64,000 nucleotides of DNA, from contig NZ_JNNU01000007.1 of assembly GCF_000732195.1 (NCBI RefSeq), positions 248,001-312,000 on the forward strand, in the 5' to 3' direction. Below the pieces are notes generated by a model, which made no database searches, had not been told where the DNA came from, and saw only the letters and a program-made list of their open reading frames with translations. Shown here in pieces: positions 1-8,380 of the stretch. The translations under genes and the position numbers were made by a program. Position 1 is the stretch's first letter, and every line of letters begins with the position of its first letter. The stretch is from Neorhizobium vignae. GTDB lineage: Bacteria > Pseudomonadota > Alphaproteobacteria > Rhizobiales > Rhizobiaceae.

Positions 1-359
1 TGATGCTCGCCGGGCTTCGCGGCATCGATGAGGACATCTGGAAGGCGGCGCGGGTCGACGGCATCCCGATGTGGAAGACCTATCTCTTCATCATCATCCC
101 GATGATGCGGCCGGTCTTCGTCACCACGCTGGTCATCATCGCCAGCGGCATCGTCAGGATCTACGACCTCGTCGTGGCGCAGACGAGCGGCGGCCCCGGC
201 ATCGCCTCCGACGTGCCTGCCAAATACGTCTACGACTACATGTTCTTCGCCCAGAACCTCGGCCAGGGCTTTGCGGCATCCACCATGATGCTTCTCGCCG
301 TCGCCATCATCATCGTTCCCTGGGCCTATCTCGAATTCGGAGGACGCAAGCGTGGATAA
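1..359 (+). CDS. Sugar ABC transporter permease, MalF type (3' part only)
   Basis: This is the C-terminal part of an inner-membrane permease; the gene starts before the window. The visible part has the cytoplasmic EAA loop of carbohydrate-uptake permeases (EDIWKAARVDG, then a short helix and IIIPMM), which contacts the ATPase, followed by two or three membrane helices and a short basic tail ending GGRKRG. In family CUT1 (MalF/UgpA) this loop lies about 90 residues from the C-terminus, as here. It overlaps the next permease gene by 8 bases, so the two are translationally coupled subunits of one importer. The first ATG in the window is internal to the real gene. The substrate cannot be read from this fragment; neighbouring glycosidases suggest an oligosaccharide. 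Confidence 0.93.
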   Translation, partial: MLAGLRGIDEDIWKAARVDGIPMWKTYLFIIIPMMRPVFVTTLVIIASGIVRIYDLVVAQTSGGPGIASDVPAKYVYDYMFFAQNLGQGFAASTMMLLAVAIIIVPWAYLEFGGRKRG

Positions 360-1299
360 ATCGCTCACGATGCCCATCTCTGGGCCTGCCATCTCCGGCT
401 CCAACGGTTCCCGGCTGCAAGCCGGTCCGCAGGGAAAACGGCCCCGCAAGGTGCTCTCGCCGCGCAATATCATCGTCTACGGTGCGCTCGGCCTTGCGGC
501 AATTTATTACCTTATTCCTCTCTATGTGATGGTCGTCACGTCGCTGAAGGGCATGCCGGAAATCCGCCTCGGCAACATCTTTTCGCCGCCGATGGAGATC
601 ACCTTCGAACCCTGGGTGAAGGCTTGGGCGCAGGCCTGCACGGGCTTGAACTGCGATGGTCTTTCGCGCGGCTTCTGGAATTCGGTTCGCATCACGGTGC
701 CATCGGTGATCGTGTCTATCGCGATTGCCTCGGTGAACGGTTATGCGCTCGCCAACTGGCGGTTCAAAGGCTCGGAGATCTTCTTCACGATCCTGATCGT
801 CGGCGCCTTCATCCCCTATCAGGTGATGATCTATCCGATCGTCATCGTGCTGCGCGAAATGGGCCTCTACGGCTCGCTCTACGGCCTCATCCTGGTGCAT
901 TCGATTTTCGGCATGCCGATCCAGACGCTGCTGTTCCGCAACTATTTCGTCTCGCTGCCGGAAGAGCTGTTCAAGGCTGCCCGCATCGACGGGGCAGGGT
1001 TCTGGCAGATCTATTTCCGGATCATGCTGCCCATGTCGCTGCCGATTTTCGTCGTCTCGATGATCCTGCAGACCACCGGCATCTGGAACGACTTCCTGTT
1101 CGGCGTGGTGTTCACCCGACCGGATACCTATCCGATGACCGTTCAGCTCAACAACATCGTCAATTCCGTCCAGGGCGTGAAGGAATACAACGTCAACATG
1201 GCGGCGACGCTGTTGACGGGTGCGGTTCCGCTGATCGTCTATTTCGTTTCCGGCCGGCTTTTCGTCCGCGGTATCGCGGCCGGCGCAGTCAAAGGGTAA
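352..1299 (+). CDS. Sugar ABC transporter permease, MalG type
   Basis: Second membrane subunit of a CUT1 carbohydrate importer, 315 residues. After a disordered N-terminal stretch, the first helix begins near residue 38 (IIVYGALGLAAIYYLIPLYV). The EAA loop (EELFKAARIDGAGFWQIYF, then LPMSLP) lies about 100 residues from the end, as in MalG/UgpE. The GTG start is chosen because GGAGG sits 8 bases upstream; an ATG 18 bases further in would also work. The gene overlaps the previous permease and is followed at 5 bases by the ATPase gene, so permease, permease and ATPase form one operon. Function is firm by family; the substrate is inferred only from the GH2 and GH43 enzymes downstream. Confidence 0.96.
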   Translation: MDKSLTMPISGPAISGSNGSRLQAGPQGKRPRKVLSPRNIIVYGALGLAAIYYLIPLYVMVVTSLKGMPEIRLGNIFSPPMEITFEPWVKAWAQACTGLNCDGLSRGFWNSVRITVPSVIVSIAIASVNGYALANWRFKGSEIFFTILIVGAFIPYQVMIYPIVIVLREMGLYGSLYGLILVHSIFGMPIQTLLFRNYFVSLPEELFKAARIDGAGFWQIYFRIMLPMSLPIFVVSMILQTTGIWNDFLFGVVFTRPDTYPMTVQLNNIVNSVQGVKEYNVNMAATLLTGAVPLIVYFVSGRLFVRGIAAGAVKG

Positions 1300-1304
1300 G
1301 CCTG

Positions 1305-2417
1305 ATGCTCAACAATGTTTCCGCGCGCACTCAGAGCAGCGTTTCCATCCGCGACCTGTCGTTGTCCTTCGGCTCCGTGAAGGTGCTCGAAAACCTCAAC
1401 CTCGACATCCATGATGGCGAGTTCCTGGTCCTGCTCGGCTCGTCCGGCTGCGGCAAGTCTACGCTCTTGAACTGCATTGCCGGGCTTCTCGAGCCGACCG
1501 AAGGCCAGATCTTCATCAAGGACAAGAACGTCACCTGGGAAGAGCCGAAGGACCGCGGTATCGGCATGGTGTTCCAGTCCTACGCGCTCTATCCGCAGAT
1601 GACGGTGGAAAAAAACCTGTCCTTCGGCCTGCGCGTCGCCAAAATCCCGAAGGCCGAGATCGATCGCCGCGTGGCGCGCGCCTCCGGCATCCTGCAGATC
1701 GAACCGCTTCTCAAGCGCAAACCCTCGGAACTCTCCGGCGGCCAGCGCCAGCGCGTTGCGATCGGCCGAGCGCTGGTGCGTGATGTCGACGTCTTCCTGT
1801 TCGACGAGCCGTTGTCGAACCTCGACGCAAAACTGCGCTCCGAACTGCGCGTCGAGATCAAGCGGCTGCATCAGGCGCTCAAGAACACGATGATCTACGT
1901 CACCCACGACCAGATCGAAGCGCTGACGCTGGCCGACCGCATCGCCATCATGAAGAGCGGCGTCATCCAGCAGCTCGACGACCCGGTGACGATCTACAAC
2001 AAGCCGAAGAACCGTTTCGTGGCGGCCTTCATTGGTTCGCCGGCGATGAATTTTCTCACCGGAGAGCTGGCGGAGGAGGGCGGTCGCGCCGTCTTCAGGA
2101 CCAATGGGGTCAGCTTCTCTCTCGCCGGTTATGATGCTTCCGAGCCGCTGAAGGCTGGACGCAAGGTGACCCTCGGCGTCCGTCCGGAGCATATCAAGGT
2201 GGACGGCGATATCGCCGGCGGCGAAGTGCACGAGGCGGTGGTCGATATCGAGGAGCCCATGGGCGCCGACAACCTGCTCTGGCTGAAACATGCGGGCCAC
2301 GTGATGTCGGTTCGCATCGGCGGCGCACGGCGTTATGCCGTCGGCGCCAAGGTGCGCCTCGCCTTCGACATGACCATGGCCTCGCTGTTCGACGCCGAGA
2401 CGGAAGAGCGGATCTGA
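1305..2417 (+). CDS. Sugar ABC transporter ATP-binding protein (MalK/UgpC type)
   Basis: ATPase subunit of the sugar importer, 370 residues. Walker A is GSSGCGKST (45-53), the Q-loop lies near VFQSYALYPQ (about 89), the signature is LSGGQ (143-147), Walker B is VFLFDEP (163-169) and the switch His is 201. After residue 240 comes the TOBE/OB-type regulatory domain typical of MalK/UgpC, with the conserved GVRPEH motif. The ATG is preceded by AAAGGG about 10 bases upstream and lies 5 bases after the permease stop. Such ATPases can serve several importers, so this copy may not be exclusive to its operon. The region after the stop is a repeat-containing gap before the beta-mannosidase gene. Confidence 0.96.
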   Translation: MLNNVSARTQSSVSIRDLSLSFGSVKVLENLNLDIHDGEFLVLLGSSGCGKSTLLNCIAGLLEPTEGQIFIKDKNVTWEEPKDRGIGMVFQSYALYPQMTVEKNLSFGLRVAKIPKAEIDRRVARASGILQIEPLLKRKPSELSGGQRQRVAIGRALVRDVDVFLFDEPLSNLDAKLRSELRVEIKRLHQALKNTMIYVTHDQIEALTLADRIAIMKSGVIQQLDDPVTIYNKPKNRFVAAFIGSPAMNFLTGELAEEGGRAVFRTNGVSFSLAGYDASEPLKAGRKVTLGVRPEHIKVDGDIAGGEVHEAVVDIEEPMGADNLLWLKHAGHVMSVRIGGARRYAVGAKVRLAFDMTMASLFDAETEERI

Positions 2418-2694
2418 TGTTTTCGCCGAGCCACTTGCAGGTGGACCGATCGCCTTTAGGGCAATTGTCGTCGTGGCAGACAGTACCCCCCTCTGTCCTG
2501 CCGGACATCTCCCCCTCAAGGGGGGAGATCACAAGTGGCCTGACCATCGCCCTACAGCCACCCACACTGCTTTCTGGGCATTCGATGAAAAAAGGTGCGC
2601 GTGCGCCCAGCCAATCTCCCCCCTTGGGGGGGAGATGTCCGGCAGGACAGAGGGGGTCGGGTCTGGCACAGCATAGAATTTCAGGATCAGTGCA
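2418..2694. repeat. Intergenic inverted repeat pair (rhizobial palindromic element)
   Basis: The gap between the ATPase and beta-mannosidase genes contains a sequence of about 43 bases (2486-2530) reading CCCCCTCTGTCCTGCCGG and on, and an almost exact inverted copy (2614-2656) ending CCGGCAGGACAGAGGGGG. Each arm also holds its own small hairpin (TCTCCCCCT facing AGGGGGGAGA). The elements are not coding. Similar C-rich palindromes are scattered between genes of Rhizobiales; that comparison is from memory. They could fold in the mRNA between the transporter genes and the glycosidase genes and so alter relative expression. Confidence 0.75.
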
Positions 2695-5127
2695 ATGACT
2701 TCCATCGACCTGTCCGGCCCCTGGCGGCTCGCCTCTGCCGACGGAACGCATCGCACCGAGATGCCGATCCCCGGCGATGTGCACACCGCACTGAAAACGG
2801 CGGGCATCATCCCCGACCCGTATTTCGGCCGCAACGAGAACGACGTGCAATGGGTCGCAAATGCAGACTGGACGATCGAGCGGCGTTTTACGCTCGATGA
2901 TCTCGCAGGCTCGTGGTATCTCGACATTACCTATCTCGACACGGTCGCGACCGTCTTCGTCAACGATGTCCCGGTGCTGCAGGCGGACAACTGCTTCCGC
3001 CGCTACCGCCCGGACGTATCGAAGGCGCTGAAGGCCGGCGAGAATACGATCCGCATCCTTTTCCATTCCAGCATCGCTGAAGGAGCGGAGCGGCAGGCAC
3101 GGCAGCCGTTCTACATTCCCTATTCCACGAACAATTCGCCCATCCCGAACGGCAACATGCTGCGCAAGCCGCAATGCCATTTCGGCTGGGACTGGAATAT
3201 CGCACTCGCGCCGCTTGGCCTTTACGGCGAAATCGCGCTGAAGAGGCTCGAAACTGCCCGCGTCGAACACATCGTCACCAGCCAGAGACATGAGGCCGGC
3301 GCGGTCGATCTCATTGTAACGGTGACGCTTTACGCTGAAGGACCGGGTGTCCTGCCGGTCTTCTTTTCGTTCGGCGGTGAACGGGTCCGGCTCGATTGCG
3401 GCGTGCGCGCCGGCGAAATCACGGTGACGCACGTTTTTCATATCGAAAAGCCGGAATTCTGGTGGCCCTCCGGCAGCGGCAAACAGGCTCTTTACCAGCT
3501 GACAGTGGAACATCCGGCCGAGACCATTACTCGCAAGATCGGTATCAGGACGGTCGAACTGCTGACTGATCCGGACGAAGCCGGCAGCCGTTTCGCCTTC
3601 CGCATCAACGGCCGCGAAATCTTTTGCCGCGGCGCCAACTGGATTCCCGCCGACGCGCTGTTTTCTCTCTCGAGCCGGGAGAAAACCGAGGACCTGCTGC
3701 GCTCGGCCGTCGATGCCAACATGAACATGATCCGGGTCTGGGGCGGCGGTTTTTATGAGCCGGACTGGTTCTACGATCTCTGCGACCAACTCGGCCTGAT
3801 GGTCTGGCAGGACTTTCAGTTCGCCTGCAATCTCTATCCCTCGACGACCGATTTCCTCGAGAACGTTGCGGCGGAAGTCGAGTACCAGGCCCGCAGGCTG
3901 ATCTCGCATCCCTCCATCGTGCTCTGGTGCGGCGATAACGAGCTGGTCGGCGCGCTGACATGGTTTCCGGAATCCCGTGAGAACCGCGACCGTTACCTGG
4001 TCTCCTACGACCGGTTGAACCGCGTCATCGAACAGTCGCTCGAAAAGGCCGCGCCCGACGCCATCTGGTGGCCGTCCAGCCCCGCATCCGGCTATCTCGA
4101 CTACGGCGACGCCTGGCATGCGGACGGTTCGGGCGACATGCATTACTGGTCCGTCTGGCACGAGAACAAACCGTTCGCCGACTACCGCACTGTCCGCCCG
4201 CGCTTCTGCTCGGAATTCGGCTTCCAGTCCTATACGTCGCTGCCGGTCATCGAGACCTATGCCGCACTAAAGGACATGAACATCGCCTCGCCGGTGATGG
4301 AGCATCACCAGAAGAATGCCGGCGGCAACGAGCGCATTGCTGGCACGATGTTCCGCAACTTCCGCTTTCCGACCGATTTCGCCAATTTTGTCTATCTGAG
4401 CCAGGTACAGCAGGGACTGGCGATCAAGACAGCCGTGGATTTCTGGCGATCGCTGAAGCCGCATACGATGGGTGCGCTCTACTGGCAGCTCAACGACACG
4501 TGGCCAGTCGCCTCCTGGTCGAGCCTCGATTATGGCGGCAGCTGGAAGGTGCTGCATTACATGGCGAAGCGCTTCTTCCAGCCGGTTACGGTTGCGGCGA
4601 TCCCGTCCGATGACGCCCGGGAAATCCGCTTCTCGCTCGTCAACGATACGGCGGAGGACGTGACGGCGACCCTCAATCTGTGGCTCGTGACACTCCAGGG
4701 CGAGCGCAGCTCGCTTCGGAGCATCGATGCCGTCTGCACACCCGATGCAGCCATCACCGTGCTTATCCTGCCGAGCGCGGATATTCCCGACGGGTCGATC
4801 CTTGCCTGGAGCTTTACCGCGTCGAACGGCATGGCCGGCGAGGGGCATCATGTGCCGGGCAGTTACAAGGCGCTGGAGCTCGAACCGGCAGGGCTGGAGC
4901 TTTCCGTGTCTCCATCCGGTGATGGCGCCTTCGACCTCAAAGTCACCGCCCGGGGCCTCGCCCTTTTCGTGCTGATCGAAAGCGGCACCCCCGGCCGTTA
5001 TTCCGACAACGCCTTCGACCTCGCCACCGGCGAAAGCCGCAGCATCCGCTTTACGCCCGCCGCGCCGACGGACGCGATCCCGCAATTCCGCATCTACGAC
5101 CTCTATTCCTGCCAGGCAGCAGGCTGA
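2695..5127 (+). CDS. Glycoside hydrolase family 2 beta-mannosidase
   Basis: An 810-residue GH2 enzyme resembling beta-mannosidase (EC 3.2.1.25), which removes beta-linked mannose from the non-reducing end of oligosaccharides. The N-terminal jelly-roll has the ETARVEH region and the TIM-barrel section has FCRGANWIPADA and MIRVWGGGFYEPD, motifs of the mannosidase branch. The acid/base is expected at Glu416 (WCGDNEL) and the nucleophile at Glu507 (CSEFGFQS). Length fits the family. There is no signal peptide, so it acts in the cytoplasm on imported oligosaccharides. AGGA precedes the ATG by 8 bases. It lies between an ABC importer and sugar-converting enzymes in one direction. Exo-beta-glucosaminidase is a less likely alternative. 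Confidence 0.93.
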   Translation: MTSIDLSGPWRLASADGTHRTEMPIPGDVHTALKTAGIIPDPYFGRNENDVQWVANADWTIERRFTLDDLAGSWYLDITYLDTVATVFVNDVPVLQADNCFRRYRPDVSKALKAGENTIRILFHSSIAEGAERQARQPFYIPYSTNNSPIPNGNMLRKPQCHFGWDWNIALAPLGLYGEIALKRLETARVEHIVTSQRHEAGAVDLIVTVTLYAEGPGVLPVFFSFGGERVRLDCGVRAGEITVTHVFHIEKPEFWWPSGSGKQALYQLTVEHPAETITRKIGIRTVELLTDPDEAGSRFAFRINGREIFCRGANWIPADALFSLSSREKTEDLLRSAVDANMNMIRVWGGGFYEPDWFYDLCDQLGLMVWQDFQFACNLYPSTTDFLENVAAEVEYQARRLISHPSIVLWCGDNELVGALTWFPESRENRDRYLVSYDRLNRVIEQSLEKAAPDAIWWPSSPASGYLDYGDAWHADGSGDMHYWSVWHENKPFADYRTVRPRFCSEFGFQSYTSLPVIETYAALKDMNIASPVMEHHQKNAGGNERIAGTMFRNFRFPTDFANFVYLSQVQQGLAIKTAVDFWRSLKPHTMGALYWQLNDTWPVASWSSLDYGGSWKVLHYMAKRFFQPVTVAAIPSDDAREIRFSLVNDTAEDVTATLNLWLVTLQGERSSLRSIDAVCTPDAAITVLILPSADIPDGSILAWSFTASNGMAGEGHHVPGSYKALELEPAGLELSVSPSGDGAFDLKVTARGLALFVLIESGTPGRYSDNAFDLATGESRSIRFTPAAPTDAIPQFRIYDLYSCQAAG

Positions 5128-5151
5128 GGTCCTTTATCAAGGAGGAACACC

Positions 5152-5913
5152 ATGACGAAACTCGGTTTTCAGCTTTATTGCGCACGCAACTTTCCGCCGC
5201 TTTCCGATGTCCTGAAAAAGGTTGCCCAGGCGGGTTATACCGAGGTCGAAGGTTATGGCGGCATCTATGCGACGCTCGACGACGCGGGCCTGAAGACGCT
5301 CAAAGGTGATCTCGACGCCAACGGGCTGACCATGCCGACGGGCCATTTCGGCATCGACCTTCTTGAAAAGGAGCCCGAACAGGCGCTGCTGATTGCAAAA
5401 ACGCTCGGTGTCCAGGCGATCTACTGCCCGCATCTGGTTGCCGACCAGCGCCCGACCGATGCCGCCGGCTGGTTCGCCTTCGGCCAGCGGCTGCAGGACG
5501 TCGGCAAACGTTATTGGGATGCCGGCTACACGTTCGGCTGGCACAACCACGACTTCGAGTTCAAGACGCTGCCGGACGGCTCGACGCCTCAGGAACAGAT
5601 CCTCGCAGGCGGCCCCGATCTCGCCTGGGAAGCGGATATCGCCTGGGTCATCCGCGGCGGCGCCGATCCGTTCGCCTGGATCGAGAGCTATGCCAAGCGG
5701 ATCACCGCCGTTCACGTCAAGGACATCGCACCGGCCGGCGAAAACGCGGACGAGGACGGCTGGGCCGATGTCGGCCACGGCACCGTTCCGTGGAAGGACC
5801 TGATGGCGGCGCTGAAGAAAACATCCGCAAAACATTACGTCCTCGAACACGACAACCCGAAGGATCTCGACCGGCTGCTGACGCGCTCGATCGCCTCCTT
5901 CAAGACCTATTGA
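5152..5913 (+). CDS. Sugar phosphate isomerase/epimerase family protein (xylose-isomerase-like TIM barrel)
   Basis: A 253-residue AP-endonuclease-2/xylose-isomerase-like TIM barrel, the fold of IolE, Hyi and several sugar epimerases. It begins with LGFQLYCARNF, and the metal-site motifs of the family are visible: GWHNHDFEF in the middle, an acidic residue in AWEADIAWV, VHVKDI, and an acidic Glu in YVLEHDNP near the end. A strong AAGGAGG lies just upstream of the ATG. It sits 24 bases after the beta-mannosidase and 23 bases before an oxidoreductase of the Gfo/Idh/MocA family. The pair (TIM barrel plus Gfo/Idh) is a common module that rearranges unusual sugars or keto-sugars. The exact substrate is unknown. 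Confidence 0.88.
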   Translation: MTKLGFQLYCARNFPPLSDVLKKVAQAGYTEVEGYGGIYATLDDAGLKTLKGDLDANGLTMPTGHFGIDLLEKEPEQALLIAKTLGVQAIYCPHLVADQRPTDAAGWFAFGQRLQDVGKRYWDAGYTFGWHNHDFEFKTLPDGSTPQEQILAGGPDLAWEADIAWVIRGGADPFAWIESYAKRITAVHVKDIAPAGENADEDGWADVGHGTVPWKDLMAALKKTSAKHYVLEHDNPKDLDRLLTRSIASFKTY

Positions 5914-5936
5914 TCACAGAATTTTCGGAGTTTTCC

Positions 5937-7070
5937 ATGCCCAAGGAACTTGGCGTCGGCATCATGGGATGCGGCAATATTTCCACCACCTACTTCAAGC
6001 TGTCGCCGCTCTTCAAAGGCCTGAAGGTTCTCGCCTGCGCGGATCTCAACGAGCAGGCAGCCGAAATGCGCGCCGAGGAATACGGCGTCAAGGCCCAGTC
6101 GATCGAGCAGCTGCTCGCCAATGACGAGCTCGACGTGATCGTCAACCTGACCATCCCGGCGGCGCATTTCGCGGTCTCGAAAGCAATTCTCGAAGCCGGC
6201 AAGCACGTCTACTCGGAAAAGCCGCTCGTGATCACGCTGGAGGAAGGCAAGGCGCTGCAGGCGCTCGCCCGGGAGAAGGGCCTGTCGGTCGGTTGCGCGC
6301 CGGACACCTTCCTCGGCGGCGCGCACCAGCTCGCCCGCAAATATATCGACGAGGGCGGGGTCGGGCGCATCACGTCAGGCACCTGCCATGTGATGAGCCC
6401 TGGCATGGAAATGTGGCATCCCAATCCCGGCTTCTTCTTCCTGGAAGGCGGCGGGCCGATCCTCGATCTGGGGCCCTATTACATTGCCAACCTGATCAAC
6501 CTGATCGGGCCGGTAAAGCGTGTCGGCGCGCTCACCTCCATGGCGAACCCCACCCGCACCGTCACCAGCGAGCCGCTGAACGGCCAGATCATCCCGGTCG
6601 AAACGCCGACCAACATCCATGCGCTGCTCGAATTCGTCAGCGGCGCGACGATCACGCTGTCGGCCAGCTGGGATGTCTGGTCGCATCGCCACGCCAACAT
6701 GGAACTCTACGGAACCGAGGGCTCGATCTTCGTGCCCGATCCGAACTTCTTCGGCGGCACGGTCGAGGCAAGCGGCCGCAACAAGGACATCCAGCCGCTG
6801 GAGCCCTGGGATCATCCGTTCAGCATCAACAACCAGGAACATCCGCAGGGGCCGCGGGCCAACTACCGCACCGCCGGTCTCGCCGACATGGCGACGGCGC
6901 TGATCGAGGGCCGCGATGCCCGCTGCTCGCTGGAGCGCGCGCTGCACGGCATCGACGTGATGACCTCGATCCTGAAATCCGGCGAGGAAGGGCGGTTCAT
7001 CGAGCTTTCGACCACCTGCACCCAGCCGGCGGCGCTCGGCATCGACGAGGCGCTGGCGCTTCTGCGCTGA
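5937..7070 (+). CDS. Gfo/Idh/MocA family NAD(P)-dependent oxidoreductase
   Basis: A 377-residue sugar dehydrogenase of the Gfo/Idh/MocA family. The N-terminal Rossmann fold opens with VGIMGCGNIST, the dinucleotide-binding glycine motif, and the family EKP signature appears as YSEKPLVITLEEG near residue 98. The C-terminal alpha/beta domain follows, with GGGPILDLGPYYI, a region that carries substrate and catalytic His/Asp residues in relatives. The start is the ATG 23 bases after the TIM-barrel stop. These enzymes oxidise or reduce a hydroxyl of a free or linked sugar. With the adjacent epimerase-like protein and glycosidases, it probably oxidises a sugar released inside the cell; this is inference. 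Confidence 0.92.
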   Translation: MPKELGVGIMGCGNISTTYFKLSPLFKGLKVLACADLNEQAAEMRAEEYGVKAQSIEQLLANDELDVIVNLTIPAAHFAVSKAILEAGKHVYSEKPLVITLEEGKALQALAREKGLSVGCAPDTFLGGAHQLARKYIDEGGVGRITSGTCHVMSPGMEMWHPNPGFFFLEGGGPILDLGPYYIANLINLIGPVKRVGALTSMANPTRTVTSEPLNGQIIPVETPTNIHALLEFVSGATITLSASWDVWSHRHANMELYGTEGSIFVPDPNFFGGTVEASGRNKDIQPLEPWDHPFSINNQEHPQGPRANYRTAGLADMATALIEGRDARCSLERALHGIDVMTSILKSGEEGRFIELSTTCTQPAALGIDEALALLR

Positions 7071-7078
7071 TCGGCTAT

Positions 7079-7120
7079 GAATGCGGCGCGCACCGCCTGA
7101 GACACCGGCGCGCCGCATTC
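7079..7120 (+). terminator. Intra-operon hairpin before the aldo/keto reductase gene
   Basis: A perfect 13-bp inverted repeat (GAATGCGGCGCGC facing GCGCGCCGCATTC) with a 16-base loop fills the gap between the oxidoreductase and aldo/keto reductase genes, ending a few bases before the GGAGGA ribosome site. There is no T run, so it is unlikely to be a full intrinsic terminator. It may stabilise upstream mRNA or attenuate the last genes. The structure is seen; the role is inferred. Confidence 0.6.
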
Positions 7121-7136
7121 ATTCGGAGGAAACGAC

Positions 7137-8180
7137 ATGACCTGGCAACCAGCGTCCAACCGCTACGAAACCATGAAGTACAACCGCTGCGGCCGTTCAG
7201 GGCTGAAACTCCCGGCGATCTCGCTCGGCCTCTGGCACAATTTCGGCGACGACACGCCGCATGACCGCAAGGTGGCGATCGCCCGCAAGGCCTTCGACCT
7301 CGGCATCACCCATTTCGATCTCGCCAACAACTATGGCCCGCTGCCCGGCAGCGCCGAGACGGCTTTCGGCCAGATTCTCCGCGAGGATTTCAAGGGATAT
7401 CGCGACGAACTCATCGTCTCGTCGAAGGCCGGCTACAACATGTGGCCGGGCCCCTATGGCGAATGGGGCAGCCGCAAATACCTGATCTCCTCCTGCGACC
7501 AGAGCCTGAAGCGCATGGGTCTCGACTATGTCGACATCTTCTATTCGCACCGCTTCGACCCGGACACGCCGCTCGAGGAGACCTGCGGCGCGCTCGACCA
7601 TATCGTCCGTTCAGGCAGGGCGCTTTACGTCGGCATCTCGTCCTACAATTCGAAGCGCACCCAGGAAGCGACGGCGATCCTGAAGGAACTCGGTACGCCG
7701 GTCCTCATCCACCAGCCGAGCTATTCGATGATCAACCGCTGGGTCGAGGAAGATGGCCTGCTCGACACGCTCGAAAACCTCGGCATCGGTTCGATCGTCT
7801 TCTCGCCGCTGGCGCAAGGCATGCTGACCTCGAAATATCTCGGCGGCATTCCGGAAGGCAGCCGCGCCGCGCAGGGCAAGTCGCTGCGCCCGGCCTTCCT
7901 CAACGACCGGAACATCGCCAACCTCAAGGCGCTCAACGCAATCGCCGAAAAACGCGGCCAGACGCTGGCGCAGATGGCGCTCGCCTGGGTCCTGCGCGGC
8001 GGCCGCGTGACCACAGCTTTGATCGGCGCCAGCCGCCCGGAACAGGTGGAGGACTGCGTCAGGTCGCTCGACAATCTCGAGTTCACAGCAGCCGAACTCG
8101 CCGAGATCGACACCTACGCCAAGGATGCCGACATCAACCTCTGGGCCAAGTCGGCCGAGCGGGCAGTTCCATCGCGGTAG
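7137..8180 (+). CDS. Aldo/keto reductase, YghZ/Gpr type
   Basis: A 347-residue NADPH-dependent aldo/keto reductase that closely resembles E. coli YghZ (L-glyceraldehyde-3-phosphate reductase, AKR14). The beginning MTWQPASNRYETMKYNRCG followed by SGLKLPAISLGLWHNFG is typical. Catalytic Asp and Tyr lie in FDLANNYGP, Lys in SSKAG and His in YSHRFDP. The cofactor-binding end is ALIGASRPEQVEDC. It is likely to reduce an aldehyde or keto-sugar formed during sugar breakdown or to detoxify methylglyoxal-like aldehydes. GGAGGA precedes the ATG. Its position as the second last enzyme of the operon supports a role in the same carbohydrate pathway. Confidence 0.93.
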   Translation: MTWQPASNRYETMKYNRCGRSGLKLPAISLGLWHNFGDDTPHDRKVAIARKAFDLGITHFDLANNYGPLPGSAETAFGQILREDFKGYRDELIVSSKAGYNMWPGPYGEWGSRKYLISSCDQSLKRMGLDYVDIFYSHRFDPDTPLEETCGALDHIVRSGRALYVGISSYNSKRTQEATAILKELGTPVLIHQPSYSMINRWVEEDGLLDTLENLGIGSIVFSPLAQGMLTSKYLGGIPEGSRAAQGKSLRPAFLNDRNIANLKALNAIAEKRGQTLAQMALAWVLRGGRVTTALIGASRPEQVEDCVRSLDNLEFTAAELAEIDTYAKDADINLWAKSAERAVPSR

Positions 8181-8380
8181 TGCGCTAGTAAGGAAGTCGG
8201 GGGGGACGGAACTTAGAGGAGGCCCCTCATCCCCCTGCCGGGACCTTCTCCCCCGCAGGCGGGAGAAGGATGCTGGAGCGCCGGCGGTGACAACAATTCC
8301 CTTCTCCCTGTTTCTGCGGGGGGAAGGTGGCGGTAGCCGGATGAGGGGCAAGGGCTCAGTTTCTATTTTGGGAGGAAAAC
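8181..8380. repeat. Intergenic inverted repeat pair before GH43 gene
   Basis: The spacer carries a C-rich element (8223-8269) starting CCCCTCATCCCCCTGCCGGG with an internal hairpin (CTTCTCCCCCGC facing GCGGGAGAAG), and a diverged inverted copy (8300-8349) ending TAGCCGGATGAGGGG. This resembles the abundant CCCTCATCCGGCTGCC-type repeats of Rhizobiales, recalled rather than searched. It separates the GH43 gene from the rest of the operon. The ribosome site of the next gene (GGGAGGAAAAC) lies at its right edge. Confidence 0.75.
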
